From contig NC_037638.1 of assembly GCF_003254395.2 (NCBI RefSeq), positions 25,435,352-25,499,351 on the forward strand: 64,000 nucleotides of DNA. Direction: 5' to 3'. This document shows, piece by piece, positions 47,291 through 62,900 of the stretch. The translations under genes were made by a program, and so were the position numbers. The stretch comes from Apis mellifera (Eukaryota; Arthropoda; Insecta; Hymenoptera; Apidae). Numbering within the stretch: position 1 is the first letter of the stretch; each line of letters opens with the position of its first letter. The notes below the pieces were generated by a model. It saw only the letters and a program-made list of their open reading frames with translations, had not been told where the DNA came from and made no database searches.

Positions 47291-47599
47291 CGCTCCGATA
47301 ATGATAGGACGGGCAGAGCTTGTCGTATTATCGCATACGCCGAGTTCAAACAGTACGAGTTTTGTTTGAAGCGAAACGCCAGATGCCACGAGGGTACTCG
47401 TAACCACTCGAAAATTTGTTCCAATACGTTTTCGTGCGATCAATTTTCGCGCGAAAGGAAGGAAGAGAAAAGAAGCAACGCTCGTCGTATCGGCGCGAAC
47501 GTTGTCGATCCACCGCGTTATCTCTTCGAGTATCTTCTATTTATACTTAAGAGAAAAAAAAACAGTGAAATCGTCTATTTCGAACGCCAGACGCCTTAG

Positions 47600-47622
47600 A
47601 TCTCTCTCTCTCTCTCTCTCTC
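47600..47622. repeat. (CT)n tract
   Basis: A near-perfect run of about eleven CT dinucleotides within the long intron. Confidence 0.9.
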
Positions 47623-50610
47623 CACGGTTGAAAATTTGTTTTTAGCGATCATTGGGAGGGAGGAGGAATCTAGATCAAGCTGAACCAAAAACCTGTCACG
47701 GATTAAAGAAAAACAGATCCGCCGATCGTCGATAGAATAAACTGTAATGCCAATACCGCTTCGAGCTTGAAGCATTAAGATAAGCGGCGTTGACACGCGA
47801 GTGGCGCATCGAAACTTATCGTTGCGAAACGTTTTCCCTTTGATCATCGTGCAAAAATTCTCGCGCGAAAAATCGAGAATTGTTGAAAGAGAGGAAGAAG
47901 GTATGTTCAGAAGTCAGAATTTTCCGTGAAAGCACGGGATTTTCGATCCGTTATCGAATGGATCGCAGCGTAGGAGGATCGACATGATCTATGAGGCACC
48001 GTAGCGACAGCATTAGCGTGATGTACGGCGAACGAGCCACGGCCTCCAATCCATTATTTTCCAACGTTGCTCGATCGACCGGTGGAAACGGAAGGTGTGT
48101 TGCATCTAATCGGATCCATAGATCCTCGAACAAACTTTTCCAGTGCTTTGCAAAACGAGGATGAAAGGTTCGATTCGAATTTCTTTCTTTCTGCACGTTT
48201 CTTTTCTTTTCTTCTTCTTCTTCTTCTTCTTTATCTTCTCGACTCGGTGTTCGTGACTTTGCTTCGTCAATTCTGTCGCGCGTATCCGAGATAACTCGTT
48301 AACAAAGTTTTTTTTTTTGAAAAAGAAAACAACTCTTCCTTATTCGATATATATACACACGAGGGACACGGGAATATCTTTATCTCGCAAAGATTGAGGA
48401 TCTCTGGAGAGGAAGATTTCCTTTTGCACGCCCATACGCCAAGCCGCCCACGCGCGCGGTATCTCGCACGCAGATCGTCGAAAGAAAGAAAGAAAGAAAG
48501 GAAGGAAGCTCTCGTTTCAACCTTCCTTCCTCCCCCTATCTTTCGAAAAGATGTCCAACTACTCGACTGGAAAGGGTGGCGAGATTGGAAAATAGGAGGA
48601 AAAATCGCGATCCAAAAGCCGCGAGAGAGATTTCTGTCTCGCCTACGCGTGTTTGTATATCTATGCACACGCCACGGGGGATTCTAATCGGAATGCGATA
48701 ACCGCGTTGGTAATCCATGGCGAACCACTCGTGGGATAGAAAGGAGTCGAAACTCGCGTGGCTCGAGATACGTGTAATATTAATTAGTCTGTCTTTCGTG
48801 CCGTTAACTCGTTTTCGAGCAACGGCTAATCGATTTCACGGGGAGAGCTTCCTTTCTTTTTCTTTTCTCTTTGTTCCATCGAACAATGTCCAAAATCGTA
48901 CGAATCTAGCAAAAATGTGTTACGTCAGAATTGGCCATTAAGCAATCGCTTAAAGTAACTATAAAAATAATATAAATTATAATGATATATATAAATTTTT
49001 ACTTCGTATACGGTTATTTCCGATTATTATTAACGTTTCGAGTGAAATAAACTGTCGAAGTATAATACTTTATTCGTCACTGTTACGCGAAAGGATAATT
49101 TTCGATCAAAATTTCTTCCCCCGACTTGATCGAAACGCCAAGCCCGCGTTTCTTAATGGCCCTGTTCCCACGAAGGGGAACGCGTGCTTTTCCAGATTAC
49201 ACGAGATTTCGCCCGTTCCTCGCGACATTCTCAAACATCCGAGTCGGGACAGGCAAAGGCAGAAACGAGGAGAGATACGAGGGGTACGACGAGGCAGAAG
49301 CGTAAATCTGCCGAGCCCTCGTTTCCCGTGCTCCTCTCCTTTGACCGATTCGTCGGCGACAGCCGGCTTTAAATCGCGGGTGAAAACGTTCTTTTTTTCG
49401 AATACCTTTCTGATTCCCTGTACGTATGTATATGGCACACAGCCTCGGCGATCGATCGATCCGCGAACGGAACACGACGCGGGATCGATCGAGCTTAATT
49501 TATGCGCGCTCGTGCGTCCAGACATATGCTCGCTTCGAGAAAAATTAATCCCGCTCGTAGATTTCCTTGCGAGTCGAGAAATTAATTATCTCGATATTAA
49601 CCTTACTCATATCCATCATATTCGTTCTCTCTTTAAAAAAAAGAGAGGAAGGAATTCGAATCTTTTCTTCGAGATGGATTTCACGAATATTTTGAATATT
49701 TAGAAAATTACAATTTCCTGATACAGTGTTTCGATAGGCAAAATTGATCAGATTCTTTTTTCGAGACGAATCGAATCTCGATTTTCGAACGAAGGAGGAT
49801 CCCATCTTTGATATTCTTCGATTTTTCTTTCGGGAAGAAAGAAAGGATGAAAGGGCCGGCAGGCAAACCAGCTGCTGCTCGAGGAAAAAGGTACGGAATT
49901 TTATCGAGAGTTGGGTTAAAAGTGCGCGATTTCTGTGCTTGATCCCAGCCGCGTATAAATAGATGCGTGCGTGTTGAAGGTGCGCCGAGGTATCAAACCG
50001 ACTGTTTCTGTGTCCCGCGAATTTATCTCTGCTGACGGCTCGTTACCCGATAACAGTTAGACAGCCTCGAGAAAGAGAGGCAATTACGAAATTCACGCAG
50101 ACGAGTCTTCTGTACCTCTTCTTCTTCTTTCCTTTGTAAATAAGCCATACAGGTGGAAAATTATAACGTTTACGAGCGAATATTACAAATCCCTTCTTCG
50201 TTCCAAGAAACACAGGACGCGCCACGATTGATTTATTATTCGATTGATATCTCTCGATATACGAATCTTACTACTACTATCACTCCTCTTCGAAACCATT
50301 CTCGCATTTGCGATGCGTAAATTTCCACTTCTCTAACTGTTATCGATACTTCCTTTTCCGGTCACGTAATTCTCTAACCGCGTTTACACGCGAATATCAA
50401 ATAAGAGGACTCGACCGTGCGGTTCAGTTATCTATCCAGTCGGAGTACAGTATCGGTAATGGAGAAAAAGAAGAAGAAAAAAGACAACGCATCCCTTGTT
50501 GTTTAACCACGACCACTTCACGCATCTTCTTCAAAATCAAAAGTTGCACAGAGAGAAAGGGAAAGAGAAAAAGACTTGTCTTCCTCTCTCTTCTGTCCAC
50601 GTACTCTCGC

Positions 50611-50650
50611 CATATATATATATATATATACATATATATACACATATATA
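50611..50650. repeat. (TA)n/(CATA)n microsatellite
   Basis: TA run with periodic CATATATA interruptions within the long presumed laminin intron. Confidence 0.85.
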
Positions 50651-53600
50651 CGCGCGTACATAAGCGGCAAACGTTCGACTCGATACACCCGTTTGCTTGG
50701 TGCCCCTTTATTACCGCGCGTACGAGCCGCGGTACGAGCAGTTTGCACACGTGTGCGATGCTCGTTTTTCATTCATCCTCGGGCGCAACGCAGAATGGCA
50801 GAAACGCGCGCAGGTGGTCTCTCCCTCCCCCGCTCGGCCGACAAATCCCTGGATTTCTGCATTTCCTTTTTCCCCTCGTCCCAACAGAAGTTGTACGTAT
50901 ACGTATATTTTTCATTTCCCTTCTTTTCATTTGTCTCGATAACGGGAGAAGGTAAAATTTACACGATACAGGGATTTTTATAATATTTTGCGAAAAACAC
51001 AACGGATGGGATCATCGCGAATGGGAGGAGGAAGCGAAAGTGTCGGTTCGATTGAACGCAGCTACCAGCGAGCGGGTGTTGGATGGTCGTAACGTTGACA
51101 GGGAACAATGAGGCGCGTTGTAGGAGGCGTGTTGGCTTGCTTCGCGGCTTTCACGTGGGTCGATATGGGCCGTTTCGGAGGAAAATGCCACGCAAATGTC
51201 TTTTCAGTTCCGCTCGCGGAGGAGGAGGAGGGAAATTGTTTATAATCGTATTCGATTTTTCGAGTGAAATGAAAGAATGGAGGGGAAGGATGTATCGAAA
51301 TGTAATTAAAATAAATAGGTTCATGAGAGGGATCATTGGAGCAAAGCGAAATACGAAAAATCAATCTCTATTTCCCTTCGTTGAGAACCGGTAGTGTGAC
51401 TACTCGCGTAATGTGCAACACGCACGCGCGTACACGTGGAATTGGGAATATACCCCTGTTATATTTTTAAAGAATAGAGGGAAATCGAGGCAATGGAGCG
51501 TAACAGAAATTATTATGATCGGTGGGCAAGATACGGAAAATTTGTATCGATTAAGATGAAACGATTAGAGCGATCATCGGCCCTATCATTGATCCCTATC
51601 TAAGCAGGGACAGTGTCTCTGGTGGTGGGCTGGATCGCGTCTCGATTAAGTTACGAACGATCGATCGATCGATGTTGATAGCGACGTGTGTACACGTGTG
51701 TGTGTACATGTGTGTGTTACGGGAACTCGTTTTAACGGAAGTAATTATATTTTAATCAATTTTTCCCCTAATATCGTATAATATCATTACGGGAGATTAC
51801 GAGGATTCCGTTTCGTTATTAAAATATGATAAAAATTTTCCGGAGGATAAGAGAATTCTACGTTTAATTGTTTGTTACGATATCGTTGTTCATAAAGTTA
51901 GTGATAGAATTATAATTTAATAGTAAATGTCTGATTAATGTAAAGGAATTAAACTAAAAATATTCACAATTATAATATACAATATTAATCTAATGAATAG
52001 ATTGATATTTAGATTTTGAGATAATTTTAAATTCATTATATATAAAATTTAAAAAAAATTTAGGATTTTTTGGGAAAACAATAATTGGAAGTAATAATCA
52101 ATTTATTAAAAAATAATTTCCACTTGATGAATCAGATATTTCAAATAAATTTATCGATTTTTTTACGATACCGAATAAAAAGAAAAATCGTGCAAGAAAT
52201 TGTGCGTTCATACATTCATATATATATATATATATATATAAATCGAAATTAGAGTTTGAAGGTGAATATTATCACACCTCGCGCGATTATAAAAATCCGA
52301 GATGCGATATAACGGAAGGATGGAGAAAAAGCGTGGTAATTTTTTCGATCGACGCAAGCTCCCTTCCCCTTCCTCTCCCTATTTCCTTTTGTTCCCTTTG
52401 CTACGCGTATCTGGCCCGCCATACTGCAAGCGGGGTAATAACTCGTAAAGGGTACATGAACGCAAGCGAGCGCAGCGTCGAGAAATTATACGCTCGTAAT
52501 TTGAGTTTGCTGGAACCACCGGAGCCTCGAACGAGTTCGCGTTCGAGATTGCTTTTACCATCCAACGATCCTTTATTCGCTCGCAAAATCCGATATTTAA
52601 ACTTGCCTGAAGAATTCTAAAATTTTTTTTTTTACGTACTTTTACACTAGAAATATTATTTACACTTTTATCGATCCGTACGAATACGAATTTTATTCCG
52701 AAAATGATTTCTTTTTTTTCGATTAACTATATCTTCCCTTTCTTCTAGTTTCAACTTACTAATTTCAATTTTCTAAAAAAAAAAAAAAGAAAAAAGAAAA
52801 AGAAAATTACTGTGATTGAACAACTTGGATCGCGGTCGTGGAGACTAAAAATGGAGAAATAATTTGCAGTCTTCCGTAATAGAGGTAATATTTCATTGCT
52901 AAGTACTAGGCGCTCGTTAGGTATCGTTAGAGAAAGGGAGGGAAGGCGCTCTCCTCTCCCGGAATAATCGAGACTTTGCTTTGAACGGCGTTAGATCCAA
53001 CGACGCGTCAAAACGACGCTCGTTAACCGCTCGAAAATATATCCATAAAGGACGACAACGACGACGGCGATCGTTGATTAATCGCGTGTCAATTTGCCGA
53101 CGACGACGACGACGAGAGAGAGAGTTTGCACGAGGAGGGCGGGAGAAACGGTGACTCAGCCGTGGTTTCATTTGAAATTCAAAACGAGCCGCGACGGATT
53201 AAACGTTCGCCCTCGAGGAATTCCTCCTCGATCGAAATCGTTTCTGTCCTCTCCTCGTACGTACCCTTTCGCGTCCACGACAAAGTGGCTTATTGATTTC
53301 GCGAGGGTTTCGTTCGAGCCGATTCCGAACAACTATCAACAATCGTAATAGCCGTATAAATAACGCTCGGTATTAATCGGTCGTGACTCAATGATAAATT
53401 ATCGTCATCGAAACCGACGATAAATTTGTATAAAAGTGAATTTTCTCTCTTCTTAAAATCGTTGTAACATTAAGAGATTTCTCAAAGCGTAAGATAAAGC
53501 GTAGGAAGAGTGGATACGAGAGTGTAATTGAGATAGTAATTCGATCGTTTCTATAAGTTGTTACATAAACTATTTTTACGACGCGTAATTGGTATTAGAT

Positions 53601-56107
53601 AATTTGACGAGGTGGTAGCGTATTATGACATTTATATATATACATATATATAAAGTTTCGAATAATTATATCGCGTTGGCGCTATTAATTATTCATCGCG
53701 ATATTGGAAACTAGCGCGTGATTTATCTCCGCGTTATTTTATTTTAACAAGGTTGACGCTCAATTTCTAGAACTGTATTGGTAACTGTTTATTGCCGTGA
53801 AAAAAAAATACGAGATATCTCACGTACCGATGTAAATAAGTGCTAATTTGTACCGTTGCATCGGTGGAAAAAAAAACACCTCGTGACGTTCGTATAATAC
53901 GACACTTTTCCGTATCATTTATGCATATGCATTTTACACGTGTATTTATGGAAACATTTGCTTAGTCCCTGTACTGTAAAAATTAATTCTAAATTATCTA
54001 AATTTGAATTTCTAATCTACCCGATACGTGTCATTTTGTATCAAATGATTTCGTATTTGACATTTTTTCTTTTTTTTTTTTTCTATCCGGGAGGATAAAA
54101 TCTGTCGCGATACTTCTATCTAGGAAAAAAAAAAAAAAGAAAAAGAAAAAAATCTTCCAACAAATTACATTATCATAACCAATGACCATTTTACGAAAAA
54201 AAAAAAAAAAAAAAGAAAAAGAAAAAGAAAAACGACAGAATCCCTAACCGAGACACGCCCGTTTAATAACCATTTAGATAATACATCATGTATCCTTGAC
54301 GTTGGAAGGTGTCACGCAGGTGAGATAATATTAATAAGGCCCCCTATATACGAGCAATTTTAATTGATATGTCAATGTGACAAGTGGCTAATGGCTATTC
54401 GGCACGATGCAACGCTCCAATCGTATCCTTTCCCCTTTCTCCCTTTTAAAACTGAAGAAATTTCAATTGCCCCGCTCGACGGGCGCATGGGAAAACGAGT
54501 AAAAGAGATCTCAATTTTGATATATGCATCTGTCGACTTTTCGCTATCGGCTAATATTTTTAAACTCTTAACATTGTTCGACAAAATGTCCGAAGAAGGA
54601 AAAGAAAAAAAAAATTGAAATTTTTCTCCATAGAAGAAAATAAAAAATGCCACTGTTCGACGATATTTTCAGTATAGAACACCTCTCTTAAGAATTCTCT
54701 CGCTCGTAGAAAATGGCGCACTTAATAATCCGAGATAACGCGTGTATCGAGTTTTGAATTTTTCGAAACGGCGCCAAGTATATTTATTACTGTCGCTTAC
54801 TGTTAATTAAGATCATGTCCGTGGATTGAAAATAATTTAATCGGACGTGGACGGTGGACCCATCGAGTCGAGGGGGTCTATACGATCGACTAAATCAATC
54901 TTCCTTTTAAAAGCCGAGATCATTAAATTAAACGTAGATGTAGAAACTTAATACTCGCGTCTCTAATAACGGCCACGTATCCACGCCAACGCAGGGTTTC
55001 GCTTCGATAATTTCACCCGTCATTTTTCAACCGCGTCATTAACGATATTAAAACGATCGGCTCATCGGTCAAATCAACGCACGAACCGTTTCGAGAGCTC
55101 GCTTTCGCGGCCAGATTAATGATCCTCTCCGATTCTTTTCTTCCATTTTACCTTATTACACACGCTCACGGTAATGTTCTGCCTTAACCCATATGCATAT
55201 GCGTTTACTTCTATTACTAAATTACGTCAATTATCACACCTATATATATATATATTTTTTAAGAGAAATTAAACAAATACTCGTGTCGCCTAACCAAGTT
55301 TATTCTTACGTAACTTTTACTTTTATTCCCGTGCTTCGATAAACCGTGTCAAACCTCAACTCGGGAAAAAAGATCGTCCACTTGGCGAAAACAAAACACG
55401 TTTCCCACCGACGCGACCGCAACGACACGCCATACGCATCATCGTGCAACCCGCAATCGTGGCACCCCCTCGCTCGACACCCCCTGCCAATACCGACCGA
55501 GCCGCGACCGTAAACCGTTTTACACCGTTGCGACAACGTTCGAAAATTCAGCATCTCTTCTGCGTTGCAATCGTAGCAGCAGCGACGCTACGAGAGAGAG
55601 AGAGAGAAGACCGGTCCACCGCACCGTTCGCGGTGCACCTTGCGGTCCCGCGGCTTCTTTCCATCCAATTCCTGGTAATTCGATACCTGGAAACGATTTC
55701 GCGTGTCGTATTACGCGTTTACACGACGCTGGTCATTCCCTGGCCAGCTTGTCAGCCGACCCACACACTTTGCTCGCGCAAAAGCAACGCGTTCGCGTGT
55801 GGGGGTGTTGCGCGTGTGGCCGGAACACGAGACCGTAATAATGACGACCACCTGTCGAGCGCGCCGATCCAACTTCGCTCCCTTTTTTTTTCTTCTTCTC
55901 CTCCTTTTTTTCTTCCACGACTCGTTTTACTATCGTAATCCCTCTTTTCATCCCGCGTTTTTACACTGTCTCGTGCTATTACGACGTTACACGGTTTATT
56001 ATTAATGTACGTTCGCGGAAGATGCTGACTTTCGAGAGTCTGAGATGAGATCAGAATATATAGGAATATTACGTTAAGGAAGTTTCGATTCGAATTTAGA
56101 AAACAAA

Positions 56108-56405
56108 GATGTTTCAGAACTCGATATATGTTCGAGAAAAAATTTTGAAGCTTTATTCGATTGATTTTATTATGTCGAAAATTGTTTTGTCGATTTATCG
56201 ATTAAAGAAGGATTTACGAAATAATAAATTGGATTTTATAGAAAGAGAGAGATGTTTCAGAACTCGATATGTATATATTCGAGAAAGAAAAAATTTTGAA
56301 GCTTTATTCGATTGATTTTATTGCGTCGAAGAAAATTGTTTTGTCGATCTATCGATTAAAGAAGGATTTACGAAATAATAAATTGGATTTTATAGAAAGA
56401 GAGAG
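56108..56405. repeat. Two-copy tandem duplication, period 143 bp
   Basis: Two highly similar copies start GATGTTTCAGAACTCGATAT at 56108 and 56251. Each ends in GGATTTACGAAATAATAAAT and a GA-rich tail. Differences are small insertions, indicating a fairly recent duplication. Confidence 0.95.
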
Positions 56406-57297
56406 AGAGAAAAAATACACAAAGACGATCATTATGTTGGACGCAAACATTCGTTCTTTGCTTTCAGTTTCTGCGCACGTTGAAAGTAGTTTGCCGTCGC
56501 GCACTTTTATCCCGGTTTCGATCTTAATTAATTTCAGTTGCCTATTAGCCGACTTAAGAAGTACGACCTCGCACGTGTTACGTCACCGCGTAATGGAAAA
56601 ACGATGAATCGGCTTATTCGTTTCTGCGATAATAGAAAGAACGATGGTTTCGCTCGTGGAAATTCCAACGATTCTTGTTTTTGTTATTTTTCTTTTTTTT
56701 TACATCAAATAAAAATACATACATTTTCGAACGATGAATCGCGATCCGTTCAATTCTTCAAATCGCGCATCCCAACGAAGATACATTAATCATCATTCAA
56801 ATTAAATTGATCGTTCCACGTTAAACGTAATTGATAGCGTTATTCGACTCAATTGGACGATTCGATGAGGAAGGCCTCCCCGATTGACCCCTCCCTCCAT
56901 GACTCACGCTCTCGCATTTGTTATTACTCGTGCGAATTACATACCGTCTTCTTAGATTGTTGGCAACCGTATTTCAGATTAACATTTAACGTGGAATGGC
57001 GCCAGCGTCAGGGTGAATAGTTGTGTGCCTTTCGTTGATAAGCTTGACTTATGTCAGCACAAAATAAAACATGTTTGTAGTATACACGCACGAGATTATC
57101 CGGGGACAAGGAAATGGTTCTTTTCTTGGATTGATCAAACAGTTTTTTCGAGAAGAAAAACAAAAAAAACAAGAAACAGACGACTGTTCTGCTCGAATTT
57201 TTTTAATTCAAACGAAGAGAGAAGAGAAACGAAAGAAACATGCGCGGATTCTTGCAATTTCTCTCTTCGTAATTTCACGAATTAACACAACTTTTTA

Positions 57298-57506
57298 ATT
57301 TTCGTGAAAAACAATCTGAGAGTGAATATCTTTTCCAAATAAAACGGAACAAGAGAATTGCACATATATCAAATGATATATCTTTTCCAAAATAGGAATG
57401 AAAATCATCACACGGATGTTTAGAATTACCCTGTTGATGATTTCGTGAAACTGTTCGAATAATAATAATAATATATCTTTTCCAAATGAAAACGGAACAA
57501 GAGAAT
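57298..57506. repeat. Partial tandem duplication, period about 140-150 bp
   Basis: TTTCGTGAAA and the segment ATATCTTTTCCAAAT..AAACGGAACAAGAGAAT occur near 57300-57357 and again near 57441-57506. A third, partial TCTTTTCCAAAATAGGAATG lies between them. Confidence 0.8.
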
Positions 57507-59499
57507 AGCGCACGTTATTGTATTTTTGGATACAACGACTATCCAAATAGCTATTTATTGTACATTTAAGGCATCACTTGTACCTCTTCCTTTCCATACT
57601 CCATTTATTATTGTTCGAATAATGGCCGCATTAAATTGTTAAATCGATCGATAAAGGCCGGCTCAATTGAGATAGCCGCGAATAGTTTACGACCCCCGGT
57701 AATAGATAACTTAATTTCTTCCTCTTGCCACGCTATCAATTCGCGAGACATTGTAATTTAAATTGTGTCGCGTGTACACACACATACACACAGGCTGCCT
57801 CTATCTAAATAACCTAAGTGCCTCGTTTTAAATTGATGCTCTCTTTATTGAACGTTGCACGCGTTTTACACCGATCGATCCTTTCTTTTTTTCTTTCCAA
57901 ATCTTTTCCCAACGCTCAACACTTGCCGCCAATTATTTGTCACGCGTTGTATATATCCCCGCTCTGTTATATAAATTATGCAGATTTTCCAACAAACAAA
58001 TTGCTCCACGCTTGTTGAAATTATAATATAAATGATAATTCACCGAGAAGGGTAAATTTTATCATCACGGCTCTCCCTTCCTCCCCTCCCCTCTTTAATG
58101 CAAATCAGATTAATTTAATTTTTCATCGATTATGCAAATAGACGTAACGTAGATCGCGTATCGGATCGAAGGTTATCTATACTTAAGATTGGAACACGTA
58201 ATCCTTGCTTCCTGTCCCATTGAACACGATTCAATAGATCTTTTACGCGGATGAATTTTATCGTAGCACGCATCCGTGCTTTATTTACTTGTACAAATCT
58301 TCCTCTCCTCCCGTTAATTCTTTCTCTTTCCTCGTTTCAATTTTGATTGGACGATCTCCAAAATTTTCTCATCATCTTATTACACGTTCAATTGTGTACT
58401 TTTCCACTCGGTGTATTTATATATGCAGAGGAAAGAATCTGACTTTTTTTATTATTAATTATTATATTCTCGAATAAAGAGATCGGGATAAGCTGGATCT
58501 CGATTAATAATCGAATTTTAAGATATTTCTCGAGAACCAATCCTAGATCGAACGAGGGATCGAAACGGAAGAAAGAGAGAAAGGGAAGAACGTCGAGCAA
58601 ACATCTTAAACATTCCACACGCGACGAACCTAAACGGTTTACCTACCTATTGATTCCCCAATTACATTAACCAATATACCATTCCCTCTGTCAAAAGCGT
58701 TCCACCCTAACTACCTCCTCTCCTATATAATTATCCATTTATCCCATTCGACGTTTTAATTCACTCACGAGAACAACGCGAAAAAACAACGCGCCAACTT
58801 TTTCCTCTTCCACGACCATCTTCCGCACATCTCTCTCTCATTTTTTCCACATCTCCTTTTTCTTCTTCTTCTTCTTCGATGTTTCAAAGGTTCGATGAGG
58901 TAATAAGCGTTCGAAAGGTATTTGCACAGGGGAAGGGAGAGGTAGGCTGGCCGATCGTGCAGGATTATGCATGCACGTGATTCGTGCGTGCATCGCCTGT
59001 AATTTCGGATTATGGGAATTGGAACAGGGATCCTCCTCGCGGTTAACCACGGACAAGGGGGGGTGAAAAAAAGGTGAAAAATGAAATATGCGCGGGCTTG
59101 CGTCGGCCCGATCTCGCGGAAACGCGAGACGATCTTGATTAAGAATCGCCGAGAGACGAAAATTTGATATAGCGCGAGATTAGCGCGTGCTTCGACTTTC
59201 CGCGATTCGACCGCCTGCGATTCTTTTTTTTTTTTTTAGAAGAAACGTGTTAGCTGTATAATTCGTGATATTTTTACGACGCGAGTAGCGTCAAGTTTCG
59301 GCTTTGAGTTTCTTTCGATTATTTTTAAGAACGTGAAACGGATAAAATTATGTCTCTTATTTTGTTTTATAACGATGAAAAATATAGGTAAGGGGATCGA
59401 GACAGCAACATATCGACGAAATTTTCCTTTTCCTCTATTATTTGTGAAGAGAAAGAGAGAGGATTGCGTAGAACTCTTACTTTCGTTAATTAATTTGAA

Positions 59500-59960
59500 C
59501 TTTGAATGAAATTAAAAGTTAAAATTTTTTGGTTCAATTTAAAATGTTCGAGTAGAATTTATTCGCACTCTTTTTTTTCCATTTTTTGTCTAATCTTTGA
59601 ATCCTTGAATAAATTATACAAATATTATTCAATATTCATGGTTCGGCAGAGATAACTTTAAATGTTACGCAAAAATATGTATCGTTTATTTTATTTTATT
59701 TTTTAACGATGAAAAGTAAAGAGAAATAGCAGAATAAAACAAGTTTACGAATTTTTCTTTTTTTTCACCATTCATTTTTCAAGACTCCATTTTGATTGTT
59801 TGCAAATAACATCGTTAATTAGTTAAAATTTGTTTAACTTTATTTAAAACGAGTAGAATTTATCCGCAGCTACCGTAATTAATCCTCGTCCAATGTTTGA
59901 GCAACGATAAATTATTCAAATATCATTCAATTTCATGGTTCCCGGGAAACAAACTTGTAT
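59500..59960. repeat. Diverged tandem duplication, period about 300 bp
   Basis: The ordered blocks TTAAAATTT..GTTCAATTTAAAA, GAGTAGAATTTATTCGCA, AATAAATTATACAAATATTA and TTCATGGTTC, starting near 59517, recur with divergence near 59820-59945. Confidence 0.7.
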
Positions 59961-62900
59961 TAAATATATCCTCGACGATCGATCATTTGTCACCGCGTGC
60001 GTGTCGCAATTAACTAATTTTTCTCAATTTTCCACGTACGTCGTGCAATAAATCCGCAGCGCTGCTTCTCTTTCTTTCTCTTTTCGCGGCGAGGATTTTA
60101 GAAACGCGTTGGAAAACAATTGTACCGAACACAAAAGCAATTATTACGTAGGAAGCTGGTGGTTCGCGTTATCGCGTTAGGTACGTGTTTCTCGCTTATC
60201 AGTCGCTTTGGTAGCAGGAGTGGCTCGTAGGTGGTAACACTCCCAGTCACCCAGAACAACGAGGTATCTTCTACAGGATCTCCTACAGGAATCTTAGTAA
60301 AATATGCATCCATTGAATCATTTCTCAATTATATTTTCTTCTTCTTTTTTTTTTTCTTTTTCTCAACTCTGGATTTATTTATCCGCGTCCCGAGCCGAGC
60401 CAGCCGAGTCGTCTCGCGTTTCAAAAGTTCACGCGTGATCTTTCGCTCGTTTGATTTACGATGTGTGTATATTCGCGTGAAAGGTAAAGATAAAGATTTG
60501 TTAATTTAAAAATTGATACACGAATATATATATATATGCGTGTGTGTGTGTGTGTATAGAAGAGGAGTACGCGAGACGAATCACTGTTTATAAAATCGAG
60601 TGGTTGTTTATTAAAATTCTAAGGAGAAAATATTTGAAGAAACGAGTAAAAATAAGAAGGTGTTGACATATCGAATGTCATTACGAAATCGTCCCCTCTA
60701 ATCCTTTTTTCCATCGTCTTCGAACGATTATGAAACTAATGAGAATATTTACGAGAATTTTAACGCGTACTTTAGAGACCGTCGCCGAGGCTGCTGGCGC
60801 GCGATGCGCCATTAATTTATGAATATACGATTATTAAGTGTTCAACGACGCGGCAGGAGAATGACAAGTGAGAATGTTCCTGTTAACTTTCCAAAGCAAT
60901 TGAGTAAATTTTGCAATTGTGCCAATCTTAATAATCCTACCCTTTTAACGCGATATTTCTTACCTCGAATCGTTGAATCATCAATTACGGCGGGAAGAAG
61001 CGTGTAACGTAAATTCTAATTATCGGTTCAAATCGGTCGACTCGTATCGACACGACCGATACCTCGATCGCTGCCAACTATTCCGACAATCGTTTCGTCG
61101 TCGAATGCACGAAATACGTTCGCGCGTATCTTTGCTCTGGGAGATAGCGCGGGCTATAATTATCTCATAATTCAGGGAACGGGGTGATAAGAAAATTACA
61201 TCACTAGGAACACGCTAGAAAACGGTTTCTTTCTTTCTTTCTTTCTTTTTTCTACGTCTACGGCGTGTAACAGTTTGCCTTTTAGATTTGTTCGCGGAGA
61301 AACTGGTATTTTCTCTCGCTTCGCGATCGGAACTTCCTCGTTCACCTTTGCATTGTCGAGGGTCAAGGCTCTCCGCTCGCCGCAGATTGTCAGACGATTA
61401 AATGCCGGAACGCGATCGTACACGGATTCAGATTCAATTCCGCGCGTGTAATAAAATTTAATCGAAATCTCGCGCCCATTTTATCGATCGTCGTACAATT
61501 AAAAATGTTATTAGAAAAATGTTATTATATATATATTCCTTTCTCTCCTCGCCGAGAACCGTCTCATTATCGATCTCATCCTCTGAATAATCGATCGAAT
61601 AACCGATCGGCTTATTCTGCTATAAAACGATTTATTCCAATAAACGAGAAGCGGTTTCCGTTCTGAATAAATTGCCCCGTAATCTTTCGTTTCGTGGTTA
61701 AGATAACGCGAAGGAATCGTCGAAGAAGAAACGATGGATCCACCACCGCATCCTTAATCGCCGACACTTAATTGAGAGAGGCTTGGTCGTCGCCCAACGG
61801 ACGAGGAATATCGGGATTTTCGATATCGTGCAATTATTTATGCGACTCGTATCCGCTCGCATCCTCCGGTTTCTGTTTCGTCCCTTCGACGAAAGGAGGA
61901 GAAGGAGGAGGAGGAGGAGAGGGCATCGGGAAGGAACTGGAGGGGAACGATGGCTAAACTGTGATGGCCGCGTGACGGACGTGGAGGAACGTGGCAAGTT
62001 CCTCGCGTGATGAAGTTTGCGAAGGATACGAGAAAAGATATAAAACAAAGTTAAAGTGGTTGTAAAAATTTTGTTAAAAAATTATACGTCGAGTATCGCT
62101 ACTCGTAACGCGAGATTCAAAGAAAAATGAAGAGGGGGAAGGGGATATAACGGCTCGATATTTCGGGGATAAAAACGTGGAAATTATCGAAATTTATAAT
62201 GTAATATGGAAATAAGGATTCGATATATGTATTTTGCTATCATTATTTAAACGGCGTTAAATGTAAATCGCGCTCTATTTTCATATTTTCTAATTATTCC
62301 TTCCAGATTTTCTCCGCAAGGATATTATATTTGCATAACACCGTAGAATTCACTGTGGTTGCACACTCGCAATTTTCTCTCTCACTTTGCGACCAATCCG
62401 TTTCCTGCTCCGCATCGTTTCTTTCTCCCCTTTCCCCTCCTATATCTTTCTCTCTCTTTCTCTGCCGCCCTCATTCGCGCAACTTTACGTCTCCTTCCAC
62501 CTCCCCCTTCTTCTTTTACTCCCTTGTAAATTTCTTTTCGGACCAACCTTGTTCGCAATTTACGTCACGCGAATTAAATGCGGTGCGAATATTTCGCGAA
62601 AACTGAAAATACGAGACGTACGTGTGTTCGTTTGCCACACTCCAACAATTATACGTTTTTTTTTTTTCACTCCCTCGATACTCTGTTACTAATTCAAAAA
62701 AAAGAAAAAGAAAAACAAAGTCTATATTTATTAAATTAAAAAGAGAGAGAGAAATTTGCCAATTATTTCGCGTCCGGAATCGTGCCTCATAGCTTCTCAT
62801 ACCCGCGCATACGTGTCTTCCAGTTTATGCGCGCAAATACACAAGGTATATACAAGGTGTTCCAGCCAAGTTACAAGCTCCTCCTCTCCTCTTGAGCTCC

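Noticed and set aside
50308..50955. 215-codon plus-strand open frame, the longest unexplained one
   Set aside because: Translates through a (TA)n microsatellite and low-complexity tracts; no recognisable domain or splice context.
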